From Nymphaea colorata (lineage: Eukaryota; Streptophyta; Magnoliopsida; Nymphaeales; Nymphaeaceae): a stretch of 64,000 nt of DNA. The stretch covers positions 17,714,354-17,778,353 of the forward strand of contig NC_045139.1 in assembly GCF_008831285.2 (NCBI RefSeq), read 5' to 3'. The notes under the pieces were generated by a model. It saw only the letters and a list, made by a program, of their open reading frames with translations. It did no database searches and was not told the DNA's origin. Numbering within the stretch: the stretch's first letter is position 1; the number at the start of each line of letters is the position of its first letter. Made by a program: the position numbers and the translations under genes. This document shows positions 1 to 10,628 of this stretch, piece by piece.

Positions 1-2670
1 CGCGGCCTCGTCGATCGAGCTCTCCCCGAGACGCCGGACGGAGAGTACCGTCCCGTCCTGGAAACACGCCTTGAAGACTACACCGTTCCGTCCGCGGCTC
101 AGCACATGCTCCTCGTCGAACTGCCTCGTCGCTTCCAGCGTCTCCGCGTAAGAAATCCGGTTGTTGAACATGACCAGCTTCCCGCCGTTGCTGCCGTTCT
201 CCCCAGCCGCGGCCTCCGCGGCGCTCGACCTCGCCGGGCTCCGCTTTTTCCCTCCATTCATAGTAGCGCGACGCCTTAACCAGACAACCATCAGCAAGCA
301 ACAGCATGCAGCCAAGCAGAACGCTATTACAGAGCCCGCGACGACAACTATCAGTATCAGGAGCCTGGTTGTCTTTCTTTTCTTCTCCCCGCAATTTCGA
401 GCCAATGGTTCGCCGCAGAGATCCGCATTGCCAGTGAAAGACGAAGAAGGGAAGCGGGATCCCAGCAGGGCCGGAATCTTTCCGCTCAGTTGATTATCGG
501 ACACGTTGAAGTTTTGCAGGCCGGCAATTTGGACCAGGTTTGCAGGGATCTCTCCCGTTAAGTTATTGACAGAGAGATCGAGGATTTTCAAGTTCGCCAA
601 TCCAGCAAATGAGTCCGGTATACTGCCACTAAGGTGGTTCCGGTCGAGACGGAGCGAAGCGAGTGACGAGCAGTTTGAGATTTCCGCCGGGATATCACCG
701 GACAAGCTGTTTTCGCCAAGGTCTAGCTCTGTTAGATGCGTGAGCCGTGAAAGTTCCGGCGGAATTTCGCCGGAGAGGTCGTTTGACCTAAGTTGCAACA
801 CTGTCAGGTCGGTGCAATTTCCTAATTCCTCCGGGATCGAATCGGATATGTTGTTGGAAGAGAGGGAGAGAACGACCAGCGACCGCAGAAAACCGAAGAC
901 TGATGGAACACTGCCGGAAAAATGATTCGAAGACAGATTTAAGTATCGCAGACTCAGTAAGCTGCTGAAACCAATTGGAACATCGCCGGAGAACGAGTTC
1001 TCGGACAGAGCTAGGTGCTCGAGATTTGGTAATCCAGATAGTTCCATTGGTAGCTCGCCGGAGAGATTTTGTCTGCTCAAATCAAGGGTGCGCAGATTCA
1101 GCAGGTTTCCAATGCTTGCCGGAATGCCACCTGACAATCCATTACCGCTCAGGTTCAAGGTCCACAATCCATGTAAGTTGCCAATCTCTGAGGGAATGCT
1201 GCCGGAAAACGAATTATCGCTGAGGTCCAGAAGGCTCATATTCTCGAGCCGCATGAGATCTTTTGATATGCTTCCGGTGAGGTTGTTGGACCTCAGAGAC
1301 AGCGTTTCAAGGGCCGAAAGATTGCTAAGGCTCGTCGGAATCGTGCCGGAGAGCGAGTTTCCACCAAGGGTGAGTGTCTTTAGGCTTGTGAGTGATCCCA
1401 AGGCTTCCGGGATGCTTCCTGAGAGTCTGTTGTCCTCAAGCTCGAGCACCCGCAATAGGCTGCAGTTCCTGATCCACAGAGGAATGTCCCCAGTGAAACG
1501 GTTTCCGGCTAGCCTAAGCTCCTGCAACAACGTCAATCTGCCAATGGATTCAGGCAGGGATCCGGAAAAGGAGTTTTCGGAGAGGTATAGATCAGTGAGG
1601 GACGTCATATTCACAAGCCATGAAGGAACCTCGCCGTCAATGCTGTTGCTCTGAAGGTCGACAACCTGCAGCGAACTCGCCACCGCGGCCGCTCCAGAGT
1701 TATCTAGCCTGGAGATGCCCCTGAGGTTGTTGAATCCAAGCTGCAGGATCCTGAGCAGTGGCGGGGAGGAGCCGGAGGTATTGGAAAAGAGCGACGACGG
1801 AAGCATACCGGTGAGGTTATTATGTGAGAGAGAGAGCACCTCGAGGTTTGGAAGCCGGCCGATTCCCGCCGGAATCTCCCCGCGTAGCCCGTTGTCCCGC
1901 ACACTGAGGTGACGAAGGACGGAGCAGTTGGCAAGCGCTGCAGGAATGCTTCCTTGAAGGAGGTTCCCGTCGAGCCAGAGGTACTCCAAGGACGCGATCT
2001 GCCCGAAACTCGCTGGAATCTCGCCCGTCAGCCGGTTGAACGAAAGGTTGAGAAGCTGCAGCCCGGAGGCAGACACATTTACCGGAATGTCGCCGGACAG
2101 GGCGTTAGACGAGAGATCAAGGAACCGGAGGCTAGCCGGAAGGCTGCCGGAAGGGACGCTGCCAGTCAAGAGGTTCTGCGCGACGTTGAGGACCTGCAAG
2201 CGGGTGAGATTAAAGATCTCCGGAGGAACTGTCCCCGAGAGGGAGTTGGATTGGAGGAAGAGGGCGCGAAGGAAAGAGCACCGGCCAAGGGACGGGGGGA
2301 TGGTGCCGTTGAGGAGGTTAGACCGGAGGCTGAGCTTCCGGAGGTCGGAAAGGAGGCCGAGGTGAGGCGATATAGGACCCTGGAGACGGAGTCTCGGAAG
2401 GCGAAGCTCGCGGACGCGGCCAGAGACGCAGCCGACGCCCCGCCAATCACAGGGCGCCAGGGGAGAGGAGGCATTCCAGTTACTAAGGGCTCCGAATGGG
2501 TCCTGAAGGCCAAGACGGAAAGAGGAGAGAGCCCTGACCTCCAACGCCGTCTCATTCTGGCTCTGCTGGGAGTTGCAGAAACAAGAGAAGAAGAGAAGGA
2601 AGATGAAGAAGAAGCAAACTGACAAAGAGGAGGAGGGTGGGAGAGAGAAGCAGTGCTTGGCGTCCGCCAT
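1..2670 (-). CDS. MUS/MUL: LRR receptor-like kinase, MUSTACHES/MUSTACHES-LIKE type (3' part outside window)
   Basis: A single uninterrupted frame of 890 codons runs from the ATG at 2670 to the window edge. Residues 1-34 are a hydrophobic signal peptide. An LRR N-terminal cap follows with the paired Cys region around CDWRGVGC. About 25 plant-type repeats (LxxLxLxxNxLxGxIPxx) reach to about residue 740, then a second Cys pair (LCGEPLARNC). Residues 769-797 form one membrane span with a Cys cluster, followed by a basic stop-transfer WLRRR. The juxtamembrane segment KLVMFNNRISYAETLEATRQ and the start of the kinase lobe match my memory of Arabidopsis At4g36180 and its paralogue At1g75640, which act in stomatal and lateral-root development. 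The glycine loop reads SRGRNGVVFKA (858-868). The usual ATP-binding Lys position is Arg (LSVRRL, Arg879), as in the family, so kinase activity may be weak or absent. No intron is seen. The remaining kinase domain lies beyond position 1. Confidence 0.95.
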   Translation of the reverse strand, partial: MADAKHCFSLPPSSSLSVCFFFIFLLFFSCFCNSQQSQNETALEVRALSSFRLGLQDPFGALSNWNASSPLAPCDWRGVGCVSGRVRELRLPRLRLQGPISPHLGLLSDLRKLSLRSNLLNGTIPPSLGRCSFLRALFLQSNSLSGTVPPEIFNLTRLQVLNVAQNLLTGSVPSGSLPASLRFLDLSSNALSGDIPVNVSASGLQLLNLSFNRLTGEIPASFGQIASLEYLWLDGNLLQGSIPAALANCSVLRHLSVRDNGLRGEIPAGIGRLPNLEVLSLSHNNLTGMLPSSLFSNTSGSSPPLLRILQLGFNNLRGISRLDNSGAAAVASSLQVVDLQSNSIDGEVPSWLVNMTSLTDLYLSENSFSGSLPESIGRLTLLQELRLAGNRFTGDIPLWIRNCSLLRVLELEDNRLSGSIPEALGSLTSLKTLTLGGNSLSGTIPTSLSNLSALETLSLRSNNLTGSISKDLMRLENMSLLDLSDNSFSGSIPSEIGNLHGLWTLNLSGNGLSGGIPASIGNLLNLRTLDLSRQNLSGELPMELSGLPNLEHLALSENSFSGDVPIGFSSLLSLRYLNLSSNHFSGSVPSVFGFLRSLVVLSLSSNNISDSIPEELGNCTDLTVLQLRSNDLSGEIPPELSRLTHLTELDLGENSLSGDIPAEISNCSSLASLRLDRNHLSGSIPDSFAGLANLKILDLSVNNLTGEIPANLVQIAGLQNFNVSDNQLSGKIPALLGSRFPSSSFTGNADLCGEPLARNCGEKKRKTTRLLILIVVVAGSVIAFCLAACCCLLMVVWLRRRATMNGGKKRSPARSSAAEAAAGENGSNGGKLVMFNNRISYAETLEATRQFDEEHVLSRGRNGVVFKACFQDGTVLSVRRLGESSIDEAA

Positions 2671-3110
2671 TGTTCTGAGTTAAGGTCTCTGGCTCATCGT
2701 TTTCTCTTGCTTCCCCCCTTTCTTCGTCTTCCTGTTCCCTGCTATTGCTTTTGAGGTGTCATCGTCAGAGGGGGTTTTTCTAGGGTTTCTACTTCGAAGT
2801 AAACAGCCGGACGAGCGCCATTCTTCCTCTTAAAATATTTCCGGGTTTCAAGAAAAGGTGTCGTTTTCTCCCTTTTTGCACCTTTCCGCTTCCTCTTTTT
2901 CATTTTTTTTTCTTGCGCCTTGGTGATTTTTCCAAATGAACCTCCAAAAATCTTATTCGAGCAAAACGGTCACTTAATTTTAGTAACTAGAATTTTAGAA
3001 CGGACAAACCTATTGTTAAACTTTAAAGACTCAAGTGATAAAATCTTATTAAGTTTAAATCACAAATCTTTTTCTTAATGGCATCAGATTTTCCAATCAA
3101 GAGGTGTATC
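2671..3110 (-). promoter_or_regulatory. 5' leader and promoter side of the LRR receptor kinase gene
   Basis: This is the stretch upstream of the ATG at 2670, read on the minus strand. It starts with a GA-rich leader (CT-rich on the plus strand, about 2690-2760) and becomes AT-rich past about 2890. I see no clear TATA box, so the transcription start cannot be placed. Confidence 0.4.
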
Positions 3111-6100
3111 TTTACTAGATCTTAGTCGTGTCGGTGCAATTTTTTTTTTTTTTTGTATAATTAAGTGTAGATAAGAGAACAACCGTTTCGTCAACAAAAT
3201 AAGTTAGTTGATGATTGCCCTGAACCTTCGTCATCCGAAGTGGTTGAGACTGCTTTCCGCAATAGGACGCAAAAAGGGTCCCCAGTGGAGTTTTCACTGA
3301 AAAGGGTTGGCCGGAATTTGAAATTTTTACTTCATTCAAAAGTTGAAAAAAAGATTCTTTCAGTGACCAACAGAATGATTGCCCTTGCGGCTTAGGGCGT
3401 GTATGCAGCTCGAAATTACAGCTGCGCCACTATCATGTGGCCTCTGGCTCTGACACCTTCACGGATAGAGAGAGAGGAGGGGGACGATAGAGAGAGAATG
3501 TCCTGAAACGAAATAAAAAGTTGACCCGAAAATTGAGTTTAAAAGACAAGCCCTCAGCGCTACGTGAAGCTCATAGTGTAGTGCGATTCACTCATCCGAC
3601 AAATGGAGATCAACCAGCGACGGAGCTTGATTTTTAGCTGCTTTTGGAGACCAAGCCCAACTGTTGAGAGGAAGGAGGTGGCCGCACATGGAGAGGAGGG
3701 GAAGGTAAGGGACGGTGATGATTGAACCAAGTGACAGGGTGGGCTCACTCTGCATGATGAGCAGTGTGTGGGTGCAGAGAGAGGTTCCTGGAGCTGCGTG
3801 AGCTGGGCCACTGGGCCCTGCTTCACAACGGTCAGCTCACGCCTCTGTAGCACCTTATCTCTCTCTCTCTCTCTCTCTACATATATACATATATATATAT
3901 ATATATATAATCGTTTTAAGAAAGGAAAGCGAACTTTGGAACTTGCTTAGTTGCTACTTTTAATGTACCAAAATGGAAGGCAACATGTTCATTGATTGTG
4001 AGTAGTTGTTTGTTTATGATGGGAAACTTGAATATGACGATGCGTTCAAGTGAATTGAACTTTATTTAGATGTTAAATGCATCGTATTCAAGGCGTTCAT
4101 GCACTTGGTGCAGGCCAACCAAAATGCCGAAAGAAAAGAAGGTGGAAGTGTGTTTTTAATTCTGTGCAAAAAATCTTATGGATGGCAGCTAAAAAAACTA
4201 GTTTTTTAAATAAAATATTTTTAGTCCGTTCTGAAAAAATTGTTTGAAAACATTTGTTTTTCAAGTTATTCACTCCCTTCTGAAAAATGGTTTATTGTCA
4301 AAAATGAGTTTTGGCAAAACTCATCTTTTGCGTTTATCTTTTTTTGTTAGGAAGAGATGTGATTGGTGGTCTCACATGTTAGGAACGCACGATTTATTCT
4401 TCTTACTAAATGCTCGCATTAGATCGAGCGATTGATTTTTCACCTCTCAGCAAACACACACAAAGTGTTGAAAACAATTTATTGCATCTCTTTTACTGCA
4501 ATGAGCATCATAAATGAATCGATTGGTTTCTATTAAATTAAAACATTTCTTAGCAGAACCTGACTTAAACGAGGTTTAGTTGACCAAAACATGTTGACTC
4601 TAAAGTATTTCCAAAGTAAAGAATCTAACACAAGTGGTGTTTGCAAATTGAGAAACCTTAAGGATCGGGTTTTTTTTTTTTTTTTTTTTACTCTACGGGG
4701 CAAGAGTTTAGAAGTTAAAGTGCTGTGATTGGCACTATGTGGATAAATAAATGTTGATTTGGATATTTCAAACTGCAGAATGCTCTTATAGACAATCTTT
4801 GTGATCAAACTTAACAAATAAATATAACGCACTATTTTAAGGAAAAAAAAGGTTGGCATCTTTATTTTTCCCTGGTTTGGAGTAAATGATAATTATGGCG
4901 CATGCAATATGATATTTATGGACATTTATGAACACACATGGAGTCAAAATAAACTAATGAAGATAATATTGACAATGAGAGACTTTCTTGATGTGCAATT
5001 TTTTTGACCCAATTGTCGGCTTGGAAAGGCAAAGATTTTGGTCCCACTTTTTAAAGGGTCTCCTCCTCAAAATCTGCTCTTTCCGTTCCTCATGTTTCTA
5101 ACTTTCTAGTTACGCACGAACCCCGGCGTTTGACGGTGGGACTCTTTTGTATGGTTTGGTTTTGTCCTTTTTTTTTTCCCCCTCTTCCTCGTGAAGCTTT
5201 CATTTTCGCCCTACTGTTTTGCCAATATTTTTTCAAACCCGAACCTTCTCCTGTAATTTTCAGGTTTAGTGTTATTCTGTAAACTTTCTCGCTACTTTTT
5301 TGCCAATAACTTTTAAAGAAGTTCCTTTTTCTGTAATTTTTTTTAATAAACAACACATCTTTCATGAAAGCTAAAGTGGGCATTGGATGAAATTAAAAAA
5401 AAAATAGCCTCGTTTTTTTTTTGTATACAATATCAATTAATTCTATTGTCAGTCATTGAAGTGGCAGGTTAGAAATCAATAAGATTGGCAAAAGAAAAGG
5501 CAAAAAGGTAGCATCGCAGAAGATAATTTTTCCAAAAAAAATGCAGCCGATGTTTTCTGAAGTTGTACTTGAGGCCTGTATCGGCTATTTTTATTAAAAA
5601 AATAAGCCCTTGTTAGGAAAAATACTAAAAAGTGATCCATGTGGTGGGCCCGGAAAAGGAAAAATTATCTAAAGTGTACTTATACAATGAGGCTTAGTCA
5701 CCTTTTTTTATCTTTTCCAAAAAGGCAGATTAAGGTTCGTATGCTTTTATTGGCTTATAGCGAAAAAGATGCACCTGGGAATTGAGCTCTCTTGATCGTT
5801 ACAAACATTTCCCACTAACAACCTGCCTATCTAACGGCTCTATTTTAGCCTTTCTTATGACTTCCCCATTGTCTCCTATCGAATGACACTATGAACTTAG
5901 TGACCCAAGCCCGGGCCAGGGGTAATTGTAATAATATTAAAAGAAAAATATATATATATATATAGACACACACACATTACCTCGATTCTAATAAAATTAA
6001 TAATATATAAAAAAATTTAAAAAATATTATATATTAGTTATTAGGCTGAATACCTAACTTAATGCTCAGTCTTATTTCAATCGCAAGGATGTAGAGGAAG

Positions 6101-7080
6101 AAACCATCAACCTTTTATTTCAGGACTCGAAGAAGATATACACAGAAATAAAGTGAGCCACATCGGATGTCACTTTAATTTTGAAAAGTCTCCCAATGAC
6201 AAAATGTATTAATGTCTCGGAGGAAGCAACACTAAGCACATTTCACCACGGCTTTTTTTTTTTTCCTCTCTCTAAGCAAGTTAACAGGAAACCTAAATCT
6301 ACACATTAAGGTGAGAAATAATAAAACACTTTGGATTTTTGTTAGGATTGAACATTCTATTCTTAGAACACATATTTCCAAAGATTATGTTCTTATTTTA
6401 GGAAGCATAATTTCATTATTAGGTCCAGAAACAATGTTTATATCATATGTTTTTGGAACATGCTATCTGAAGAACACAATGTTCTCTTTATCAAATATTT
6501 GCTCGCGGGCGCACCTTGTTCTGGCCTGCTCAAAGAGTGATAGCCATGAAATCGAACCCCAGACGCGACCTTGCTCTCTAGCAAGTCGTATCTTCATGTT
6601 TAGATCAGAGTTCTTACCAAGGCTAGTGAACCGGACAAAGCGCGCCTAGGCAGTGGCCCAACCACAACTAACTGAAAAAAAAAAATACATTACAAAAACT
6701 GAAAAATTTTAGTTGGATAATGGATTTTTTAGATTGGGGTTTAGTTTGGCCCTACCCAGATAAGTTCCTTGAACCATTAAGCTTGCCCCTAAAAAAAATC
6801 TTCGCTCCGCTCCTGTAGCCAACTTACCAACTTGTTAAGAGAACGACTGCACGTCAAGCCAAGCTGTTTGTCGTAGGGTCTCTACTTCTTAGTTTTGCTC
6901 ATAAGATTTATTTATGTGTATATATCTCATATCATATTTTTAAATAATTAATAGTACAATTAAGATGAATTTAAGTACTTTAAACATCTAAAAGGGTCAT
7001 TTAGAGAAGAATAACATATTTATTTTTGTATATCCATCAGATCATGTTTGGCTCATAGATCGTTTTGAACATCGATTACC
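3111..7080. other. Gene-poor AT-rich intergenic DNA
   Basis: No frame here resembles a known protein, and the short open frames have no coding character. It holds a compound CT/TA microsatellite (3857-3909), several A/T homopolymer runs, a short inverted repeat around ATGAGTTTTG (about 4301-4323), a TA/CA microsatellite (5946-5977) and an AT-rich stretch at 5980-6030. Near 6545-6560 the minus strand reads GGGGTTCGATTTC, like a tRNA B box, which may be a decayed SINE (see noticed items). Confidence 0.6.
3857..3909. repeat. Compound (CT)n-(AT)n microsatellite
   Basis: A run of CT dinucleotides passes directly into a run of AT dinucleotides with a short imperfect ACATATATACAT bridge. The same CT-then-TA composition recurs at 9839, 21582 and 53254. 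Confidence 0.9.
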
Positions 7081-7084
7081 ATTC

Positions 7085-7200
7085 AAGGGTGTCGGGGTAC
7101 TAGCTTGAGTCAATAGCAGATAGGTGGTCAGTGGTTCGAATCAACTTAAACAAGACCTTGTTTGCTTGGGTGCGGCAAAGGCCTACTAACCAACCACGAG
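7085..7200 (+). repeat. Possible tRNA-derived SINE remnant
   Basis: The segment has a B-box-like GGTTCGAATC (about 7133) preceded about 50 bases upstream by GGGGTACTAGCTTGAG, a possible decayed A box. It does not fold as a full tRNA, so a SINE head is likelier than a gene. No 3' tail or target-site duplication could be fixed by eye. Confidence 0.35.
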
Positions 7201-7704
7201 GTTCATAGCATAAGAGAGGCGTGAACATGTGGGGCTGAACATATAATCTGTTCCCCTCTTCCAACGTCTTTGATGCCAATTGGAAGTAGGAACAAGTTGT
7301 GTTTGGCCAGAACGAGGAGTACCAAATGATTTTTTCCCTTGCTTTTTCAAATTAGTTTATAGGGAACCGGGAGAGGCATTAGTACGAACGCTAAAAACTA
7401 GAAGAAGGGGACAAGGGATGTGCGTACGTGGGCCCAACTAGAACACCATTATCGTGGCGATTTCCAAGTAAATATGATTAGTTTATATTACCCAAAAAAT
7501 ATTTGGCCTCAAAAACTATGTGGCTTTAGTACTAATATGAACAACCCACTTAGAGATAGCCGTTGGGCAATTATCACCATGCTTAAAACTTGGTCACATT
7601 CAAAATTCATTACAAGTAGGACAATGAGAGAAAGAGAGAGGAGAGGAGAGGGGTGACGCTTCAAGAAGCCAAGACTCCTCCTCTTTTCCTTTGTCAAAGG
7701 CTGT

Positions 7705-8200
7705 TTTCGTAAGGGGCTAACTCGTTTAAAGCTCGGGTCGTAAACGAGTTCGAGCTTAGTCATTTGCTTAACGAGTCGAGCTCGAGCTCGAGTTCATGAG
7801 TCGACTCGTTCAAATAATCGAGTTGAGTTTGAGTTCAACGCGTAATTGCCGAGTCGAGCTCGAGCCTTAATCGAGTTTGTCGAGCTTTAATCGAGTTTAT
7901 TGAGCTTTAATCGAGTCGAGCTCGAGTTCAACACTTAATGATGAATATTAATTCTGTTCAAACAAGTTTGTTCATCCTTAATGGAGTCAAGTTCGAGCTC
8001 AACACGTATCGATGAATATCAATTCTATTCAAACGAGTTTGTCGACCCTTAGTTGAATGGAGCTCAAGCTCAACACGTAACTGCTGAATCAAGCTCGGGC
8101 TGCTTCCGTCGAGCTATTCTCGAGCTTGAGCTGAGCCGAGTCGAGCCGAGCTAGAAGTGACTGAACTCAGGCTCTACTCGGCCCGTGTTCACCCCTAGCT
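7705..8200. mobile_element. Degenerate GAGCTCGAG-rich transposon-derived repeat
   Basis: About 500 bases are filled with diverged copies of CGAGCTCGAG, CGAGTCGAG and AATCGAGTTT, giving many short palindromes. The right end, GGCCCGTGTTCACCCCTA, reads on the minus strand as TAGGGGTGAACACGGGCC, a terminal motif I recall from abundant non-autonomous plant DNA elements with the same internal composition. The left end near AAGGGGCTAACTCG is poorly preserved. No open frame is present. The superfamily is not assigned. Confidence 0.6.
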
Positions 8201-8900
8201 TTCGTTCATGCAAGGGGAGGGGTTGACACATATATCACTTTAACGTAAACGAGATTGAGGTTGAAGCGGTGTCAATTTAAGTCGACCAACCTGACACTGA
8301 CACACTGTGGTTGAGGCTGAGGGGACAAAATCGTAACGCCCTTCTCGTGGTTAACCCTTGTTTCCTCAATCTTTTAGAACCTAACATAATGTGGTGTGAC
8401 TAATGAAATACAATCTGAGTTAAGTAGTTTTATTTGACAAAGAAAAACATTCCAATCATATTATTTGGATGTGTGGGGAAGATTAAGGGCAAGAAAATCA
8501 ATGAGGGACAATGCATGGACTTATCAGCTAAAAGGTAATAGATTTTATTTCAAAAACAAGATTAAAAGTTTTTTTTAGTGAAGATATGGCGCTCAATTTA
8601 TTTATGCCATCAAAATTAGTGAAATAATTGCTTGTGGCTTGGAGTACATGAAATAAACGGCAAATTAGGGTAACATCGTTTTTCTCCACACTCTCTCTCT
8701 CCCTTCTTTTATATACATACATAGACAGCTGAAAACTTATATACATGTATAACTTAAAACTTAATTTCCAGCATTTACTTATTTTATATATATATACACA
8801 CATATATGTATTGATTTTTCGAACCGTCAAGATTTCTCTCAAATGCATCTGACTGCATGTGTGAGATGTAGGATGGATGGATGGCTCGAGTGTTTCAGCT

Positions 8901-8958
8901 CTTCTCTCTCTTTCTGTTCATATATATATATATATATATGAACAGAAGGAGAGAGAAG
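8901..8958. repeat. Near-perfect 28-bp-arm inverted repeat (hairpin)
   Basis: The left arm begins CTTCTCTCTCTTTCTGTTCA and runs into TA repeats. The right arm is its reverse complement with one mismatch, ending GAGAGAAG. The TA tract forms the centre, so a transcript could fold into a stem of about 28 pairs. Confidence 0.85.
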
Positions 8959-9020
8959 GAGATTTATATATATAAAGAGAAGGAGATTTGTATATATAAA
9001 GAGAAGGAGATTTGTTTTCT
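8951..9020. repeat. Three tandem copies of a 24-bp unit
   Basis: The unit AGAGAAGGAGATTT(A/G)TATATATAA occurs twice in full and once in part, directly after the hairpin at 8901-8958 and sharing its GAGAGAAGG edge. It probably arose by slippage from the hairpin's right arm. Confidence 0.8.
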
Positions 9021-9838
9021 GTTGCTGTCTTTTAGCCACATGGAGAACATGGGCTTTGTGGCTGTTACATAGAAGAGAACGAAAAGGACTAGAGAAATGG
9101 ATATCTATACGTTATATGAGCAGCAGTCTCAGTTGGATTTTGTGGGAGCCTTTGGCCCACGCCCTTCTCCCCACTCTATCTCCAAATTTTTGGCCCCACC
9201 TCGGCCCTTGCCTTCCAGATTCCCTTTCCCTTTCATTTCATTTTTTTCTTTTTCACTTGCGACAGATCAAAACGATCTCATGTGCATGCACGCTCATGTG
9301 TGTGTTATACTTTAATGCTATTGAAGTTGCCTAACTGTGGGCTGAAAATCATAAGTGAGAGCTTCTCCGTGTGTGTGTGTGTGGATATACATATATATAT
9401 AAGATCTGAAAGCATTTGGCCACCTTGAACTCTGTCCAATCATGGCTGCTCAATGCATTGCATTAGATGAATGCAACTAATATATCATACTTGTGAGAGG
9501 CTGGAGGATTTCTTGGTTCAAACCTAAATGAAGAAATCCTCTTGGTGTTTGAGTGAGAGATTGGAGCATCCAGACGACCACAGAAACCTACCTCTTCTAC
9601 ACACACATATATATATAACACTTAAATGGTAGATAAATAAAGAACAGTTGCGGTCATTGATATTTTCTAGATCAGTGGTTGAGAGAAAAAGTAAAGAGAA
9701 AAGAAGTTTGAACGATACTAGTTGAGGAAACACTTACGGCTTTTTTGTCTTTGTCTTTCTTTCAATCACCGATTTTGAAAAGATCAAGGGCTGCTATTGT
9801 TCTTTATTTGTTTAGCATCTTCTTGTCCAGCACCTACC

Positions 9839-9897
9839 AGTCTCTCTCTCTCTGTCCATATATATATATATATATATACACACATACACACACACAC
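9839..9897. repeat. Compound (CT)n-(TA)n-(CA)n microsatellite
   Basis: CT repeats are followed after GTCCA by about ten TA units and then CA-type repeats, ending in CACACACACACC. Confidence 0.9.
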
Positions 9898-10309
9898 CAC
9901 AAGCTTCTCAAGTCATCTGCAGCCCTAAGGGAGTTCATGGACACTCTATTCCGGTCTATGATCTCAAAGAAAGTGAACGAAAATGACTTCCCATTTCAAA
10001 TAATTCACAATCTCTGGATGCTCGAAACATTCGAAAGAATACAACGAGAAGGAAATGATATCTCTGGTCTATTTTTGGTTACCAAAGATTGCAAAAGATT
10101 TTGATAGATCCCCAAAAGTTACAACACTTGAATTAAGGCCATGCCAAGACAATGAAGTACTCGATTTACTCAACTGCCGATTATGGCCGACTCCCTAACA
10201 AGAACTGGTTGCCAGCAGAGGAAGTACCAAGTACTAAGGAATCTTTAAAGGATCCAAGATGCATGTAGAGAAAGAGTCTCCTTCTTTTCAGTCAATCCAA
10301 AAACTCTAG

Positions 10310-10624
10310 GAGGCGTTTAGATGCCACTTCAAAACTAGATTTGGAGACAAAACCATTTTTTGAAAGTGTTTGGATGACAAGAAAATGTTGTTTTGTGAAA
10401 ACTGGGTTTTTTTCACAAAACAGTATTTTCACATGAGGATGAAAAACCTCGACCCCTCAGGTTTTTCATCAAAAACCTGGTTTTAAATAGTGAAAATCCT
10501 GGTTTTTACCTGGTCATCCAAACATGCAAACTGGGTTTTCAAAAATTCATTAAAAAACCAAGTTTTTACAAAACCTGATTTTGTGAAAACCAGAGTTTTA
10601 GAAAGTGGCATCTAAACGCTCCCC
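10310..10624. mobile_element. 315-bp foldback MITE
   Basis: Terminal inverted repeats are GGAGGCGTTTAGATGCCACT on the left and, read inward from the right, GGGGAGCGTTTAGATGCCAC. CTAG flanks both ends (10306-10309 and 10625-10628), consistent with a 3-4 bp target-site duplication (CTA, TAG or CTAG). The interior is also self-complementary: near the centre GATGAAAAACCT and AGGTTTTTCATC pair around a 9-base loop. No coding capacity. The short duplication and the TIR style suggest PIF/Harbinger (Tourist-like), but the exact end base is uncertain. Confidence 0.8.
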
Positions 10625-10628
10625 CTAG

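Larger units (their letters stand above)
8201..10309. other. Intergenic DNA with microsatellites and a hairpin
   Basis: No gene is recognised. Contents: CT-rich and TA-rich tracts at 8690-8810, the hairpin and short tandem array at 8901-9020, GT/TA repeats near 9370-9400, and a CT/TA/CA compound microsatellite at 9839-9897. Open frames here are short and low in complexity. Confidence 0.6.

Noticed and set aside
161-2622. Long open frames on the plus strand (for example 1909-2622, 237 codons)
   Set aside because: They are shadows of the minus-strand LRR receptor kinase frame, with repetitive composition caused by the LRR units.
6500-6660. tRNA-like GGGGTTCGATTTC (minus strand)
   Set aside because: No matching acceptor, D or anticodon stems could be drawn, so it is not a tRNA gene; at most a SINE relic.
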